Positions 15,529 through 26,852 of a stretch of DNA of 64,000 nt are shown piece after piece. Source of the stretch: Oscarella lobularis (lineage: Eukaryota > Porifera > Homoscleromorpha > Homosclerophorida > Oscarellidae). The notes under the pieces were generated by a model. That model searched no databases and was not told where the DNA came from. It saw only the letters and a list, made by a program, of their open reading frames with translations. A program made the translations under genes and the position numbers. Positions within the stretch are counted from its first letter, which is position 1; every line of letters begins with the position of its first letter. The stretch is taken from NCBI RefSeq assembly GCF_947507565.1, contig NC_089176.1, positions 2,666,001 to 2,730,000 on the forward strand, read 5' to 3'.

Positions 15529-16935
15529 ATGGCCTGGCCACCGTTGCTCGTATTTCTGTGGCTCTTCGGCACGAAACCAACAAATGGCTTTGATTTCAGT
15601 CCCAATCTGTGTCATTCGTGGCGATTCGACGTCATCGACGGCGAATTTCGCGAATACATGGGCGACGTTTTGATTGGCGTTGCAAACGGGGGCCAGACGT
15701 CAGCCAAGGTTGCCGTCTATTTGCATTGCCGCTGGGGAAAGGGTCGCAAGAACGTTCAGAAGTCATCCAAGTCGATTTCTCTCTTGGCAGTGAGTCGATG
15801 TTCTAATCTCAATATAGTATTTACTGAGCTCCTGAGGCTGTAGCGTCTACGTACACAAAGGAGAACTTTATGTATTAATTAATTAATTTTATTGATTAAT
15901 TAAAATATTTAATCAATACGTAAGTGATGTCAAATATCCTTACTTAGGGTGCAAAGATGACGGTCAAATTTCACGTGCGATTGCCGTGGAAAGATCGTTC
16001 CAGAAAGGATCGTCCTCATGCCCAGTCGCATCGTTGTTTCTACTTCATGACGGCATACCCCCACCTAAAACGCTCGCCCATGTGCCCGTTCGCTCTCAAG
16101 TCGGAATTCGGAGCTTTTCTACAATCGTGCAACGACAGTAAGTCACGAAATCAAAAAGCTCGCGATAGATGCACTACACGCGCACGGGTGGGCCCAGAGA
16201 TGAGAAAGCCTTTCGTGACCGTCCAGAGAGATGATGAACTCATCAAAATGCATTTCGTCAATCACAAGCACGTATGCAGTAGACTACAGTGATTGGCAGC
16301 AAGTCACTATTATTTTCTCATAGGAAAGTATCATTGAGACAAACTTTTCGTGCGTCTCCAATAAAGAGCACGATTTTCACGATATCGTCTGGCTCTTGGC
16401 AGACGACGATATTCACTATAACATCGACTTGGAAGTAAAAGTGTGGTAGGTTAGGAAAACGTTGAAATATAATGAAGCAATTGTTCGGGTCCTTGCACAG
16501 CAATGTGACGTCTCCAAAGTACCTGCTGGACCACGAATGTGAAATCATTGTCAAGCGTCACTGTTTGGAAAGAGCGGAGGTCGTCGAACACAAGCGTTTC
16601 AAAATTCATAACAGTCAGTGGGCGAATGGGTTTGTTTGCTAAAGAGACTTTTTTTGCTTGAAGATCTTAGAATGAAGTGCCTTCATCCAATCATAGACAG
16701 GATCACCGTTCTTCTCACGTCTTGGATGAGTATGAGGAGTCTACCTGTGGCGATAGCACTACTAATCATTGTGATTCTGCTGCTTGTCAACATCCTGACA
16801 TTTGTGATAAAGGTGAGGAATCATTTCACGCCGCGAGGCGAAGTTTCATCGCATCGTTTCTTAGTACTGTGCGATGAAAAGACAAAAACCGGTGTAGGTG
16901 AGCGGTATACACTATATACATATATATATATATAA
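15529..16935 (+). CDS. Predicted single-pass type I membrane protein, family not recognised
   Basis: Begins with a classic signal peptide (MAWPPLLVFLWLFGTKPTNG). Phase-consistent exons: 15529-15789, 15948-16137, 16198-16271, 16324-16445, 16501-16629, 16671-16935; 1041 bp, 346 aa. The ectodomain contains several cysteines (LCHSW, HRCFYF, SPMCPF, LQSCND, NFSCVS, KVCNVTSP, HECEIIV, KRHCLE) and reads like a beta-rich domain. A hydrophobic segment (LPVAIALLIIVILLLVNILT) near residue 275 gives a short cytoplasmic tail. Caution: the last exon is also open in another frame that is hydrophilic and cysteine-rich (contains DSAACQHPDICDKG); choosing it needs a weaker donor at 16633. I do not recognise a domain family. 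It lies between a secreted beta-helix protein and a GPI-like VWA protein on the same strand. Confidence 0.6.
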
Positions 16936-17164
16936 GTATAAAGAGAGAGAAAGCGCGTGTATTTTTATTACTCCCCAATAACGTATAACCACTCTCTTCA
17001 TCACGAGAAAAAGTAGAGTCTCTCTCGTAAATGAATAGGCATCTACGCGCGAGATGCTTTTGTACGCGTGATATCACTTACTAAACTACGGGGTTCATTT
17101 GCTGAGTACAGAGACAAACAAACTCCCACCACACACGCACGCAGAAGCGGAAAAAAACAGCGCA

Positions 17165-20100
17165 ATGATAACGTTTTTCCTTCTGCTCGCGATTGGGATT
17201 GCCGCTTCTCCCGTCGCCGCATTCATGCCGAACTACGTCTTCTCCTTTCGTCCGCCGAATCGACCGACTCCGCCCGGCGGCGGTCCCGAGCTTCCCGAGC
17301 TTCCCGGCGTCGAAATTGCCGCCGGTTTTCTCCCGAGCGACTTCTACCCGGTCGAAGAAACCGATGGCCCTCTTCACGACGGCTCGTGGACGCACAAGGA
17401 CATCATTCGACGCGCGTGTCTCAACGTCGTCGCGCGTTTCTACGAGGAAACGACGCCGCGACTCGCTCCGGGCGACGTCACCGGCCTCTCGCGCCTCACG
17501 CCGGCGTCGCTACTTCGCGCCGTCTTCGGTCCCGACGCGTCGAGCGCGAAATTTGAACGCGCAATTGAGGAAATCGAAATCGCCGCCGCCCGAATGGATC
17601 AGTGGTACGAAGTGAACGCGACGCTCGACGAGGCGGCGAACATCGCTCGCGCTCACTTCGACGACGAGCAATTTCATCTCGGCCAGCGCTACTTGCTTCG
17701 CCTGCGTCGGCAAATGTTCGCCGCCGTTCAGAAGGAAGCGCTATCGGCGTCACGCGATCTCGCCGGTCGATTTATGCTCACGCTTCAGGACTTCTACGCG
17801 CACTCGAACTACGTCGAACTCGGTCGGACGGAGCCGTTGAAGGAGTTGGGAAAGACGCCCGGTGCGAGTTTCTTGTCGACGGTTGCCGGTAAGACACACC
17901 CGCGCGTTTCCTTCTTTAGTTCGGGGTCGTGACCGGGCGTAGGTGCGGACGAGACGGTTTGCACGGATTGCACCCGACCGCTCTACAAGGATGCCTCGTG
18001 CAGGAACAATATTGCAACGACGACGAAATTGACGAGCGGCTATTTCTTCTATCCGACCGATATCGTCAATTATGACGGCGGCGTTGGCAAAGGTCGAGTG
18101 AAGCCAACAGGAAAATGCAGCTACGGCGACGAAGCTGATCAGTAAAAAAAATCAAACCATTGAATATTTAATTTTCATTTGTTGGCAGATCTGCTCAGCT
18201 TTCCGCTATTGGAGGTATCAACAAGAGCACCCGAAATTCTAGAAAATCGCCGCATTTCTATCTCCACGAGACGGCCGCTCAGCTCGCCGTAAAGGCGACC
18301 GAGGAGTTTCTCGAGGGCATTCGTGACGTCGTTGGCGACGACACGTTTTTGCGTTTCTTCAGTCTCGGTCGCACGGTCGGCGGCGGATCGCTCTGTTTCG
18401 TCATCGACCAGTCGGGCAGCATGCGCGACGACATCGACGCGGCGAAGGAGCGAGCAAAGCAGATCGTTCGAACGACGACGACGCAACCGTTCAACTACGT
18501 CCTTGTGCAATTCAACGACTACGATAAGCTTCCAGGTATCTAATTTTCTAAACTCGCTTTGGCGACGTTTATACGATGACGCGTAGAGGAGCCCATATTA
18601 GATGTATTGTTTACATAACAGATAAATGTAGTACCTAAAACCACACAGGATAGTATATATTGTACTACGTATATGTGCTTTCTGACTATTATCTCTGTAG
18701 CTTTTGGCCCTCCCATTGTCACTCAAGATCCAGACGACTTCATAGCCGAATTGGAGAAACTTTCCGCCGATGGCGGTGGCGACTGTCCGGAGCTCGCAAT
18801 GAACGGCATGCACTTGGCTTTGACGAACAGCCTTCCCGGCTCGAGTTTGTACGTTTTCACGGACGCCGGCGCTGGCGACTGCTCTAAAACGAACACCATT
18901 CTAAGCTTGATCGACAGCAAGAGCACCATAGTGAATTTTTTCTACACGGGACCCAGCACACCCTGTGGTTCGTGCCCCGACGACTTCAACACAATTGCGA
19001 CTCAATCCGGAGGCCAGCTACTGAGCGTAGACAAAGCTTCGGTCGATAAAGCGACGCAACTCGCCGAGTTGACAGCCGAAGCCTCGCTCGTCGTTCTTCT
19101 GTCGGCGGCAACGAGCAATTCGACGGGGATCTATCGTTTCCCCGTCGACTGCACGGTTCGAAAATTAGTCATTTCGCTCAGCGGTCTAAAACCCACGGCG
19201 AATATCGTACAACCGGACGGCACCGACTTCACGTCCACCGACGATCTTCTCCTCGATCGATTCCTCCTAATCAACGTCACCGATCCCATGGTGGGACTGT
19301 GGACTCTAAACGCTTCCTTCTCCGACGCGCACTCGATCATCGTACGAGCGTCGAGCAGCGTCGGCTTCGACTTCAATTTCGTCACGGTCGCCGGTCGACC
19401 CGCTCACCTCGGCGTCTTTCCCATCAACGGACGACCGATCGTCGACACGCTCACCAAAGTCGTTCTCAACGTCGACGGTCTCGATCAGACGAACGACGCA
19501 AACGGGTTCATGGTCGATTTGATCAATCGCATGGGAAACGCGATCGAGACCCACGAACCCGAACAGGGATTCGGCTATTCGACGAATCTTCTCGGCTTCG
19601 CTTTCGTCGCGCCGTCGACGCCGTTCCGACTTCGTCTTCGCGGCGCGGATCGGTGCGACGGCGACGATTTAGTTCGCGTGTCGCCGACCGAAACAACAGC
19701 GCAGACGCTCGCGTTCGCGAGCGCCGATTCGAATCTCGAGAACGTCATCGAACCGGGCGGCTTCACGAACGCGACGTTCGTGCTCCACAACAGCGGTCAA
19801 ACCGACGACATCATCGTCGCCTACAACGACGAACAGGGCTTTGGTGAAAGCATATCGGTGACTCTATTCGACGAACCGATCACGACGACGAAACGTCGTC
19901 GTCGTCGTCGAGGTCTATCCGATATCACGCACACGTTCACGTTAGAAGCGAATCAATCGGCGACGGTAACGATTCGCTACGGCGCGCCGACGTCCGCCGA
20001 GTTCGGTCAGTCGAACACGGCGACGTTGACGGCGTCGACGAGCGGCGGCGAGACGTTCAACTACGTGTCGTTTCAAGTCGTCGTTACGCCCGACGAGCAG

Positions 20101-21393
20101 GACGAAACGCCGCCGACGTGTCGAGTCGTCGAGCGGACGACGTGCGAAGGGGTCGCCGCCGTCGACTGCAACGCGTATCGGCGAATCGTTCGCGCCGAAG
20201 TGCGAGACGTCGGCATCGGATTGCAGAATATTCGCGCTCGACAGGGCGGCGTCGAAGTCGATTTTGATTTTGCGAGCGGGACGAATGAGACGGTGAATGT
20301 GACGGCGACGTCGTCGTGTTGCTATTTGGCTATTGATTTGGAGTCGTCGGACGTCGTGGGAAATTTGCAGTCAAGCGGCTGTAGCGCCGTCATTCCTCCC
20401 GGCGTTGCCAACGATGAAATTGGTAAAGAATCGTGTATGTTTGCTTATATTTGCGATTTTCGGTATTAGCTCTTCTTGGTATTTTAATTCCGGACGGATC
20501 GGACGAGATGACGGGAGTCGGCATAGTGCAAATCATCGTCGAAGACTGGAAGACGATTTACTACTCCGTCAATGTCACGACGGACGTCGTTCCGATGACG
20601 TTTCGTCTGTCGGAGACGCGAAACAAAGGCGTCGGTGATCCGCTTTTCACTGTATCCGGATTCAATTACGGCAACGTGGTAAGAAAAGAAATCGATATCA
20701 AAATCCTTCAATAATCGGTTTATTAGCTCTTTGGTTCTCTGCCGGTCGACGGCAGTTACTTACCAATCATATATGGGAAAACGGCGTACGGCACTGTGCA
20801 GTACGATTCCAACGGTATCAGAAAGTCTATAGGTGGTCAAATTCTCTACGTCAATCTTCCCGCGACGCCTCGTAATTCCTCATCAATACAAAACTCGGGG
20901 TCGTTCAATTAATTGCGCGTGTCTTTAGACTACGAAGCTCTGCTCACTTGTCGTAGCCGCAGTTGCGCTGTCGGAGGCTACGTTGCTCTGACGCTCGACG
21001 GTCCCAACTCGACGTACTATCTCCTCGTCGGCGGCGCGAACGTTTCCACGGCTCACATTATGGATCCGAGTGGGAACGTCGTCGCGCAGATGAACGGAGG
21101 GATCACGGGAGTACGTCCTTTCGAGTAGCACAGAATTATTCTATTTATTGACTTCTCTTTAGTCGTCACCCGGAGAGGGAGCCTTTCAGTTGTCTATCAA
21201 TCAACGCAATCAGCTCCTGGAAGGCGAGCTGACTGTCACCGTCAGCACTAGCGACGGCAACAATTTGACGGGCCGGCTAAGAGCGCCGTGGATGCCCACT
21301 CCTGCACCGACAAAGCCAAGCAGTTCGGTGACTGCCCAGGTTAGTGCGTTCACGTTCATTGTCTGCGTCGTCTCTCTTCTGTTTCTCTACTAA
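17165..21393 (+). CDS. VWA7-like: VWA7-like extracellular protein with VWA domain and C-terminal hydrophobic (GPI-type) tail
   Basis: Exons 17165-17888, 17943-18141, 18189-18535, 18701-20422, 20470-20678, 20727-20871, 20929-21110, 21163-21393; 3759 bp, 1252 aa. A signal peptide (MITFFLLLAIGIAASPVAA) precedes the VWA7-type N-terminal region containing the conserved LQDFYAHSNYVELG and a CTDC motif. The von Willebrand A domain starts near residue 375 with LCFVIDQSGSM, an intact DxSxS MIDAS, and has YVFTDAGAGD later. A beta-sandwich region follows, with the Arg-rich loop KRRRRRRGLSD (possible proprotein-convertase site), then a repeat-like C-terminal part. The protein ends in a hydrophobic stretch (FTFIVCVVSLLFLY) with no cytoplasmic residues, typical of a GPI-anchor signal. 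VWA domains of this type bind ligands through a divalent cation. The ligand is unknown. Confidence 0.9.
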
Positions 21394-21825
21394 CGTCATG
21401 GACCCCTCCATTGTGCTCGGGCATGTTTTCCTTAGTATTCTAGAAAGTCGTTTCTGTTTCTATCCTACTCTCAAATACATGTCCGTGTTAGAAAGTAACT
21501 CCTGGAAAGGTGTGCGAGTCAACTACCGGTAAGTAGCATACATGCATTTATCGTATAACTCGCCGCTTATAGAATGTCTTAATATTAAGAGAGACCTGTT
21601 CGTTGACACTGCTCGAGAAACGAATATACCCGTTCGGTTCCGATGCATGTATTGGCAAGATGTTCGATGTAGTTTCCCAGCAGGAGAATCCGAATTGATC
21701 TGCACAGAAACGATAGGTCAGGCACTCCCTCACGGAGAACTAACTCCTCACGTATCGGCAATCTTGGAAAAGAGCGGAATAATTTCTCGAAGACCCCTAT
21801 CAGCAGCGCCAGAGAATTTCTGTGC
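21394..21825. other. Intergenic between convergent VWA7-like and JmjC genes
   Basis: Both flanking genes end here, so it holds their 3' untranslated regions. A plus-strand open frame in it is the antisense of nothing recognisable, and I see no further gene. Confidence 0.5.
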
Positions 21826-23670
21826 CTATGGAGAAAATCCATCCACCTTTAACATCTTATTGTATGTCATTACGTGCTCGTTCCAGTTGACACTGGAGCA
21901 TATGTCGCTCATTTCTTCTCTAGCCAGACTGCTGACAGCCAAGTCGGCGTCTTTAGGATTAAAACCGTGCAGTGGGTAATATCTCTAACGAAATTTAATC
22001 AAAATAGAGTTCCTTTTCTTCGGGCTACCGTACGGTAAGGAACAGATTTTCTACTAGTTCGTCAGAGACCAATTCTAGTCGTTGAGCCAACTGAGAAAAA
22101 AGAGAATCAAAATAATTACTAGCTGTTAGCTCTCAAATGACCATGTGAATATACAGCCTCGTCATCAATGCTCGCTTGGAAAGTTCCCAGTCTAGCTCTA
22201 ATGGAATAGGCTTTCGATATCTAAAAAATAATTGACCTAATTAGACGAGGGAGAAGCGTGCAGAGATGATCACAGACATCTCGTCCATGAGCAGATACTC
22301 TGGAGCGTCGTTCCACACGTTAACGGAGACGCTGCTCTTTAGAGTCTCGACGCGATGATACCAAAACGGAGGAAGAACCAGCATGTCTCCGGAACGAAGT
22401 ACGACGTCGATTCCTTTGACATCACTATATATAAAGTTAAGATAGAAAATCGCACGTAGCAAGGCCGTCTAGTACCGGAGCTTAGCATAACCTTCTTCCC
22501 GGTATTGTATGTAATTAATTACCTGCTTGATTTGGGAAACTTTGTTTTGTCTATATCTGTCAGATTGCGTATTTGACTGTGACCGTAGTGCTGAAATGCA
22601 CCGCTTAATGTATCATACTGTGCGCGCGCGGAGAATTTTCTTACGGGGTGTAAGCACGGATATAAGTACATTTCGGTTGACGGCGGAAACAGTGTGAACC
22701 GTTTCTCGCCCTCGATTTGTACAAAGAAATTGTACGTAGCGTCATAGTGAGTATACGTGGTGATTCCCTGGCGTCCAATCCACAAATTGATCTATAGAGT
22801 CAGTGGACTTGTATTGAGCAAGATTCATCAATGGAACAGACCTGTACTCCATAGTCATTCAATACAAGATCTTTAATAGGCTGGACATCACTGAGAAACT
22901 GAGGTCTATAAAAAGTGTCATTAGACTGGTTTACGTGTGTATCTCAACAATGGCAACTTTAGCTGTCCAATATTTTGACTGAAGTAGAGATACGTGTCCT
23001 TTCTCTCTTTCTACATTCAGTCATAGATAAAAGAAAGCACTTCAGGCTAATAATCCTACCTCTCCTTTTCCGCTAAAAACACTTGGAACTGACACATTGA
23101 CTTTCCTGTTAAAATCTGACCACTTTCCCTTTACAAACGGCTCTAGCGGCTTATTATCGTGAAACGTTATAAAAACAGGATCTCCTAATTGCCTGTAGCC
23201 AGACGTAGCACAGAGCACACAGGCTACTTGTAGTGTGTATGTAACCAACCTGTAAGCAGACACGTTGCCGAGATGTTCGTGCAAGTTCTGAGCTGTCCAA
23301 GTTGAAGCCTTCCATCTAAAAATTCATTCTTACACCGGATTGTTAACTAAAAGAATGCAACTACTTGTCTGCAATGGTAGAAGTCAGTAGAGTCGGCCGT
23401 CGCAGCTCGGCGACTTTCCTATGAGTGCGCATGAGTAAGTTTTACTGTTAAAATTGACTTTGCCTGTAAGAGAAGCCTGCTACTGAAGCGTCTAGTCGAA
23501 TTACGTCTAGCAGAGAATGAACACTGAAGGCCAGATGAAGAAACAAACATCATCTAACCTTTCGTTTGACTGCCCAGTTTGTAAAATGCATAATAGACAG
23601 CAAAACTGAGTAGAATACCATTCAAACTCCACGCAAAGAGCTTGCGAGTAGCAGTTGTTGACAAATACAT
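21826..23670 (-). CDS. Membrane-anchored JmjC/cupin-8 2-oxoglutarate oxygenase
   Basis: Eleven exons (minus): 23559-23670, 23365-23413, 23250-23315, 23060-23192, 22958-23010, 22842-22905, 22523-22791, 22278-22424, 22142-22220, 22029-22090, 21826-21982; 1191 bp, 396 aa, phases continuous. An N-terminal signal-anchor helix (residues about 9-30, LFAWSLNGILLSFAVYYAF) suggests a type II membrane protein with a lumenal catalytic domain. The JmjC fold is clear: GITTYTHYD gives His174/Asp176 of the HxD iron ligands, FVQIEGEKRFTLFPP the strand with the 2-oxoglutarate Lys, and WYHRVETL the distal His272. All three iron ligands are present, so activity is expected. Substrate is unknown; relatives include protein hydroxylases and JmjC proteins of the JMJD7/FIH class. 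It is divergent from the transporter at 23895. Confidence 0.88.
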
Positions 23671-23894
23671 CCGGGAATTATTTTCGAGGCGAAGAGTCAC
23701 GGATGTCAAAACCTGGTCCGGCCGGTCCGGCCAACCTGGTCGTCGTGGGCCACAGCGACCGACTGCGCAGCAAGATTCCATCTCAGAGCAACACCCAAAT
23801 GAATTGTTTCGTTTCCAGGCCACGCGTAGGGGGCAAAGTCGTGCATTCTGTGGCAATGATGTGAGTTCCGGGCGTCGATTCTCGCCTTATACGC
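23671..23894. promoter_or_regulatory. Bidirectional promoter region between JmjC gene and POT transporter
   Basis: Only 224 bp separate two divergent start codons. It contains the short direct repeat CCGGTCCGGCC (GGTCCGGCCGGTCCGG around 23714). No TATA box is evident. Shared-promoter function is inferred from spacing. Confidence 0.5.
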
Positions 23895-25990
23895 ATGCTT
23901 CTCCGAACAATGGATCAAGGTCGAGACAAAACGTCGCCCTCCAGAACGAAATCGACGTATCCCTGGAAAGCAATGGCTTTCCTAATGGTTACATCTGCAA
24001 CGCTGAGGTACGTCAGCAGTTCGTTTGATCGAAGCGAAGAGGCGCCGTTTTTCTTCACCTATAGCTACGGATCGGCGGGCCTCATGGCTGTCTTGGAGCT
24101 CTACTTCGCGACTTTTCTCTTCAAAGCGACGCTGCGAGGGAGAATGAGAAGCAAGCGCATCGATCGTCTGAGCACGACGTGTTTCAACGTTTACGTCGCT
24201 CTGCAGCAGATATCGGCGCTCATTGCCGGCTTCCTCGCCGATCTCTTTCTAGGCAAGTCCCTTTTCGCAGTAATCTCGTTAGCGCGACTAATTGATTACG
24301 TTGGCTTGAGTTCCGCTTATCTCATCGTTCGAGCGTTCTGTTGTTCTTCGAGCTGACGAATCGAACTGCGCTGAGCTGCAGCATCATGTGTTGTGACTGG
24401 TTGTGTTTTTTTTTTATGTGCAGGAAACTACAAGACTCAAGTGCTCTCTTGCCTCTTCAGTAGTGCGGGGGGTGGGCTGCTCCTCTACGCCACTTGGCAG
24501 ATACTTCCCTTCGTTGGAGGAATTCATTTGGGCTCTTCAACGGCGGCACCAACTGTGGCTGCTAATTTTTCGAATAGCACAACAATGCATCTAGATCTTG
24601 ATCTCGGTCTTGCCTCGGTTGCTTTACTTGTACGTTCACCCCCCAAGTTGAGTAAACTAAGCGTTTTGATCGAGTTTAGCTTTTAGCTATTGGGAGTGGG
24701 TTATCCACTGTGCAGAGCGTTTTTATTGGAAATCAGTTTACCGATGACCAGGTAGCTTATTATATGTAACTATATTCTTTTTTGCTCACGATCATTTATT
24801 GTTTTTAAGGAAAACGAGAAGAAGCGTGCTTTTGGCTGGTACTATCTATTTCAGAACGTGGGTTCTCTTTTCTCTGAGTCGGGAGCGCCGATTTTACGAC
24901 AGACCTTTGGCTTTTTCATTTGCTTTGCTACCATATCAGGTACACAGAGAACCATCTTCGCTTACCAATACTTGTACGTTTGAAATTTTGAAGGAAACGT
25001 AGTGGCTTCTGCTCTTTCTTTTCTCGCGGGTAGTTTCTGGTACAGAAACATTCCTCCCGTATACGGATGCTGCAAGTGTAAAAAAGTAATTTGTCTTTTA
25101 TTATGCGTGCTTCTGAGACACTGACAGTCTTTCTTAATACTACAGAAGCAGGATGACGACAATGAAAAAGTAACTCTGCTTACTGAAAAGCACACTGTTC
25201 AAAGAAAGAATACAATTGGAATGCAATTGAAGACGAAATTAAAAGATTACAAAGGAGTTGCAACCGTCTTTCTGCCTCTCATCATCTATTGGGCACTCTT
25301 CTTTCAGCAAAACTCTGTTTGGGTTTTGCAGGGCCAGAGAATGAATTGCTACTTCGGCGATCTTCACATACCTCCAGGTAAGTCAATAGAGAAACGTCAT
25401 CTTTCCTAAATCTTGGCTTAACTGCTTTTCCTAGACTTGATGCCTGGTTTCAGCGACCTCTTAGTTGTCCTCTTTATTCCGATGATGGAATACATCGTCT
25501 ATCCTCACGTTGAAAAAGCGATGAACGTGAAAATTCGTTCTCTCCACAAGGTCACGCATCCGAAAAAATTAGTCGTTTTATTCCACTGAAATTTGTGCCG
25601 CTTTCACAGATTTTTGCCGGTATGATGATTGCGGTAATCAGCTTCATCCTGGCCGGGCTTCTCGAACTCTACCTCAAAGTTCCTATCGTCGATTGCCGAG
25701 GCGACGTGAATCTTGCGTGGCAGGTGCCCCAATACATTGCCTTGTCGATTGCCGAAGTTCTCGTCTCCGTCACCGGACTCGAATTCGCTTATTCGCAAGC
25801 TCCGGACAATTCGAAGAATTTCGCCACCGCTCTCTGGTTTCTCTCGCAAGCGTTGGGCACCGCTGTGATGGCTGGACTGGCCGAAATTCCGTTTCCGCGC
25901 AAGGCCGAGTTCTTCATCTACTCAGGGCTCATGACGTCGGTCATAGTCGTCTCGTTTTTCCTGAACAGAAATTTCAAATACCGAAATTAG
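23895..25990 (+). CDS. Proton-dependent oligopeptide transporter (POT/SLC15 family), paralogue 1
   Basis: Exons 23895-24007, 24065-24252, 24424-24629, 24680-24751, 24810-24939, 24994-25085, 25146-25377, 25435-25550, 25610-25990; 1530 bp, 509 aa. POT hallmarks include CFNVYVALQQISALIAGFLA, FGWYYLFQNVGSL, and the C-terminal WQVPQYIALSIAEVLVSVTG with LEFAYSQAP. About twelve hydrophobic helices are present. Expected role: proton-coupled uptake of di- and tripeptides or related solutes. Two oddities: the intron after exon 2 starts with GC (CTAG|GCAAGT), whereas the paralogue has GT at the same place; and the first intron (57 bp, 24008-24064) is a multiple of three without a stop, so its retention would add 19 residues. 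The paralogue at 26853-28758 has the same intron positions. Confidence 0.92.
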
Positions 25991-26852
25991 TAGCGCCGTA
26001 ACTTACTTACTAAGGGATGCTTCCTTTATGTACTAGTGCTACTCGATATGGTACACATTGTTGACTCACGCGTAAAAGTTGCGTGGATCAACGAATTTGA
26101 AAATTGCATGTGCATAACAGGAATTTCAGTTAGTGTTTAGCCTTCCTCTTGCAGGATCTAGTTTCAAACCTGGCGGACTGGTCCAAACGATGAGAGTTCC
26201 GGTTCATTATGCCATCAATAGCCAAAGTATATATAGATTACCGGTATTTGATTATTGACCAAAATTTCCCTGGGGGCCCCCAGTAACCCAGTTTACAGTA
26301 CACAGTCCTCCACAGTCTCGAACCCATTGACCTGATGGTGCGCAATCAGTTACTATGGCAAGGTGTTTTCCTTGGAAGACTCTCGTGTAAATGTCGAAGA
26401 TGTCGTTGAAGGAAATTGTATTGCTGTCTGGTAAACACCAATCGCCTGTTGGCGATTGTCCCGCAGCAAAGTAATTGATCGTCGCATCTTAATTCAAAGC
26501 AAACTCAATCGATGAATTGTCTACTAACACTATTGACGTCACCTTTGTTCTCCGATTTGGCTCTAAGTAGAAAACTGCGAATAAAACGAAGCACACTGCA
26601 CCGGGTCGTCGATTTAGTTCCAGAACCTCAATTTCGCTGCATTCAACTCGTTTTAGCCAATAGATTATCTGTTCTCTCTCGCTGGAAATCTTTGTTTGCA
26701 CCGATGGCGGCAAGCGAGGAATAAAGGTAGGATTGCAGCCGTCAACGATCGCGCCATTCCCGTCGATAACTAAGACTGATTCCAAGCGAGACATCCGGAG
26801 GATACGCCCTTAGCTGAACTGTCCCCGTATAAATACACCACCTCTTTGTTAT
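25991..26852. other. Intergenic between the two convergent transporter genes
   Basis: Contains two short perfect inverted repeats: CTGGGGGCCCCCAG near 26268 and CAATCGCC-tgtt-GGCGATTG near 26440. A 101-codon minus-strand frame (26489-26794) shows no recognisable domain and no convincing neighbouring exons. Probably 3' flanks only. Confidence 0.5.

Noticed and set aside
21542-21979. 145-codon plus-strand frame
   Set aside because: Overlaps the last JmjC exon in antisense and has no motif.
23895-24252. Reading 23895-24252 of POT paralogue 1 as one exon
   Set aside because: The frame is open through it, but the paralogue has an intron at the same position and 24008-24064 has good splice sites; I treat it as a frame-preserving intron.
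26262-26290. CTGGGGGCCCCCAG palindrome as a transposon end or regulatory site
   Set aside because: A single short palindrome with no partner nearby; nothing else supports a function.
26489-26794. 101-codon minus-strand frame between the transporters
   Set aside because: No recognisable motif, no plausible adjoining exons, and located in the 3' flanks of two convergent genes.
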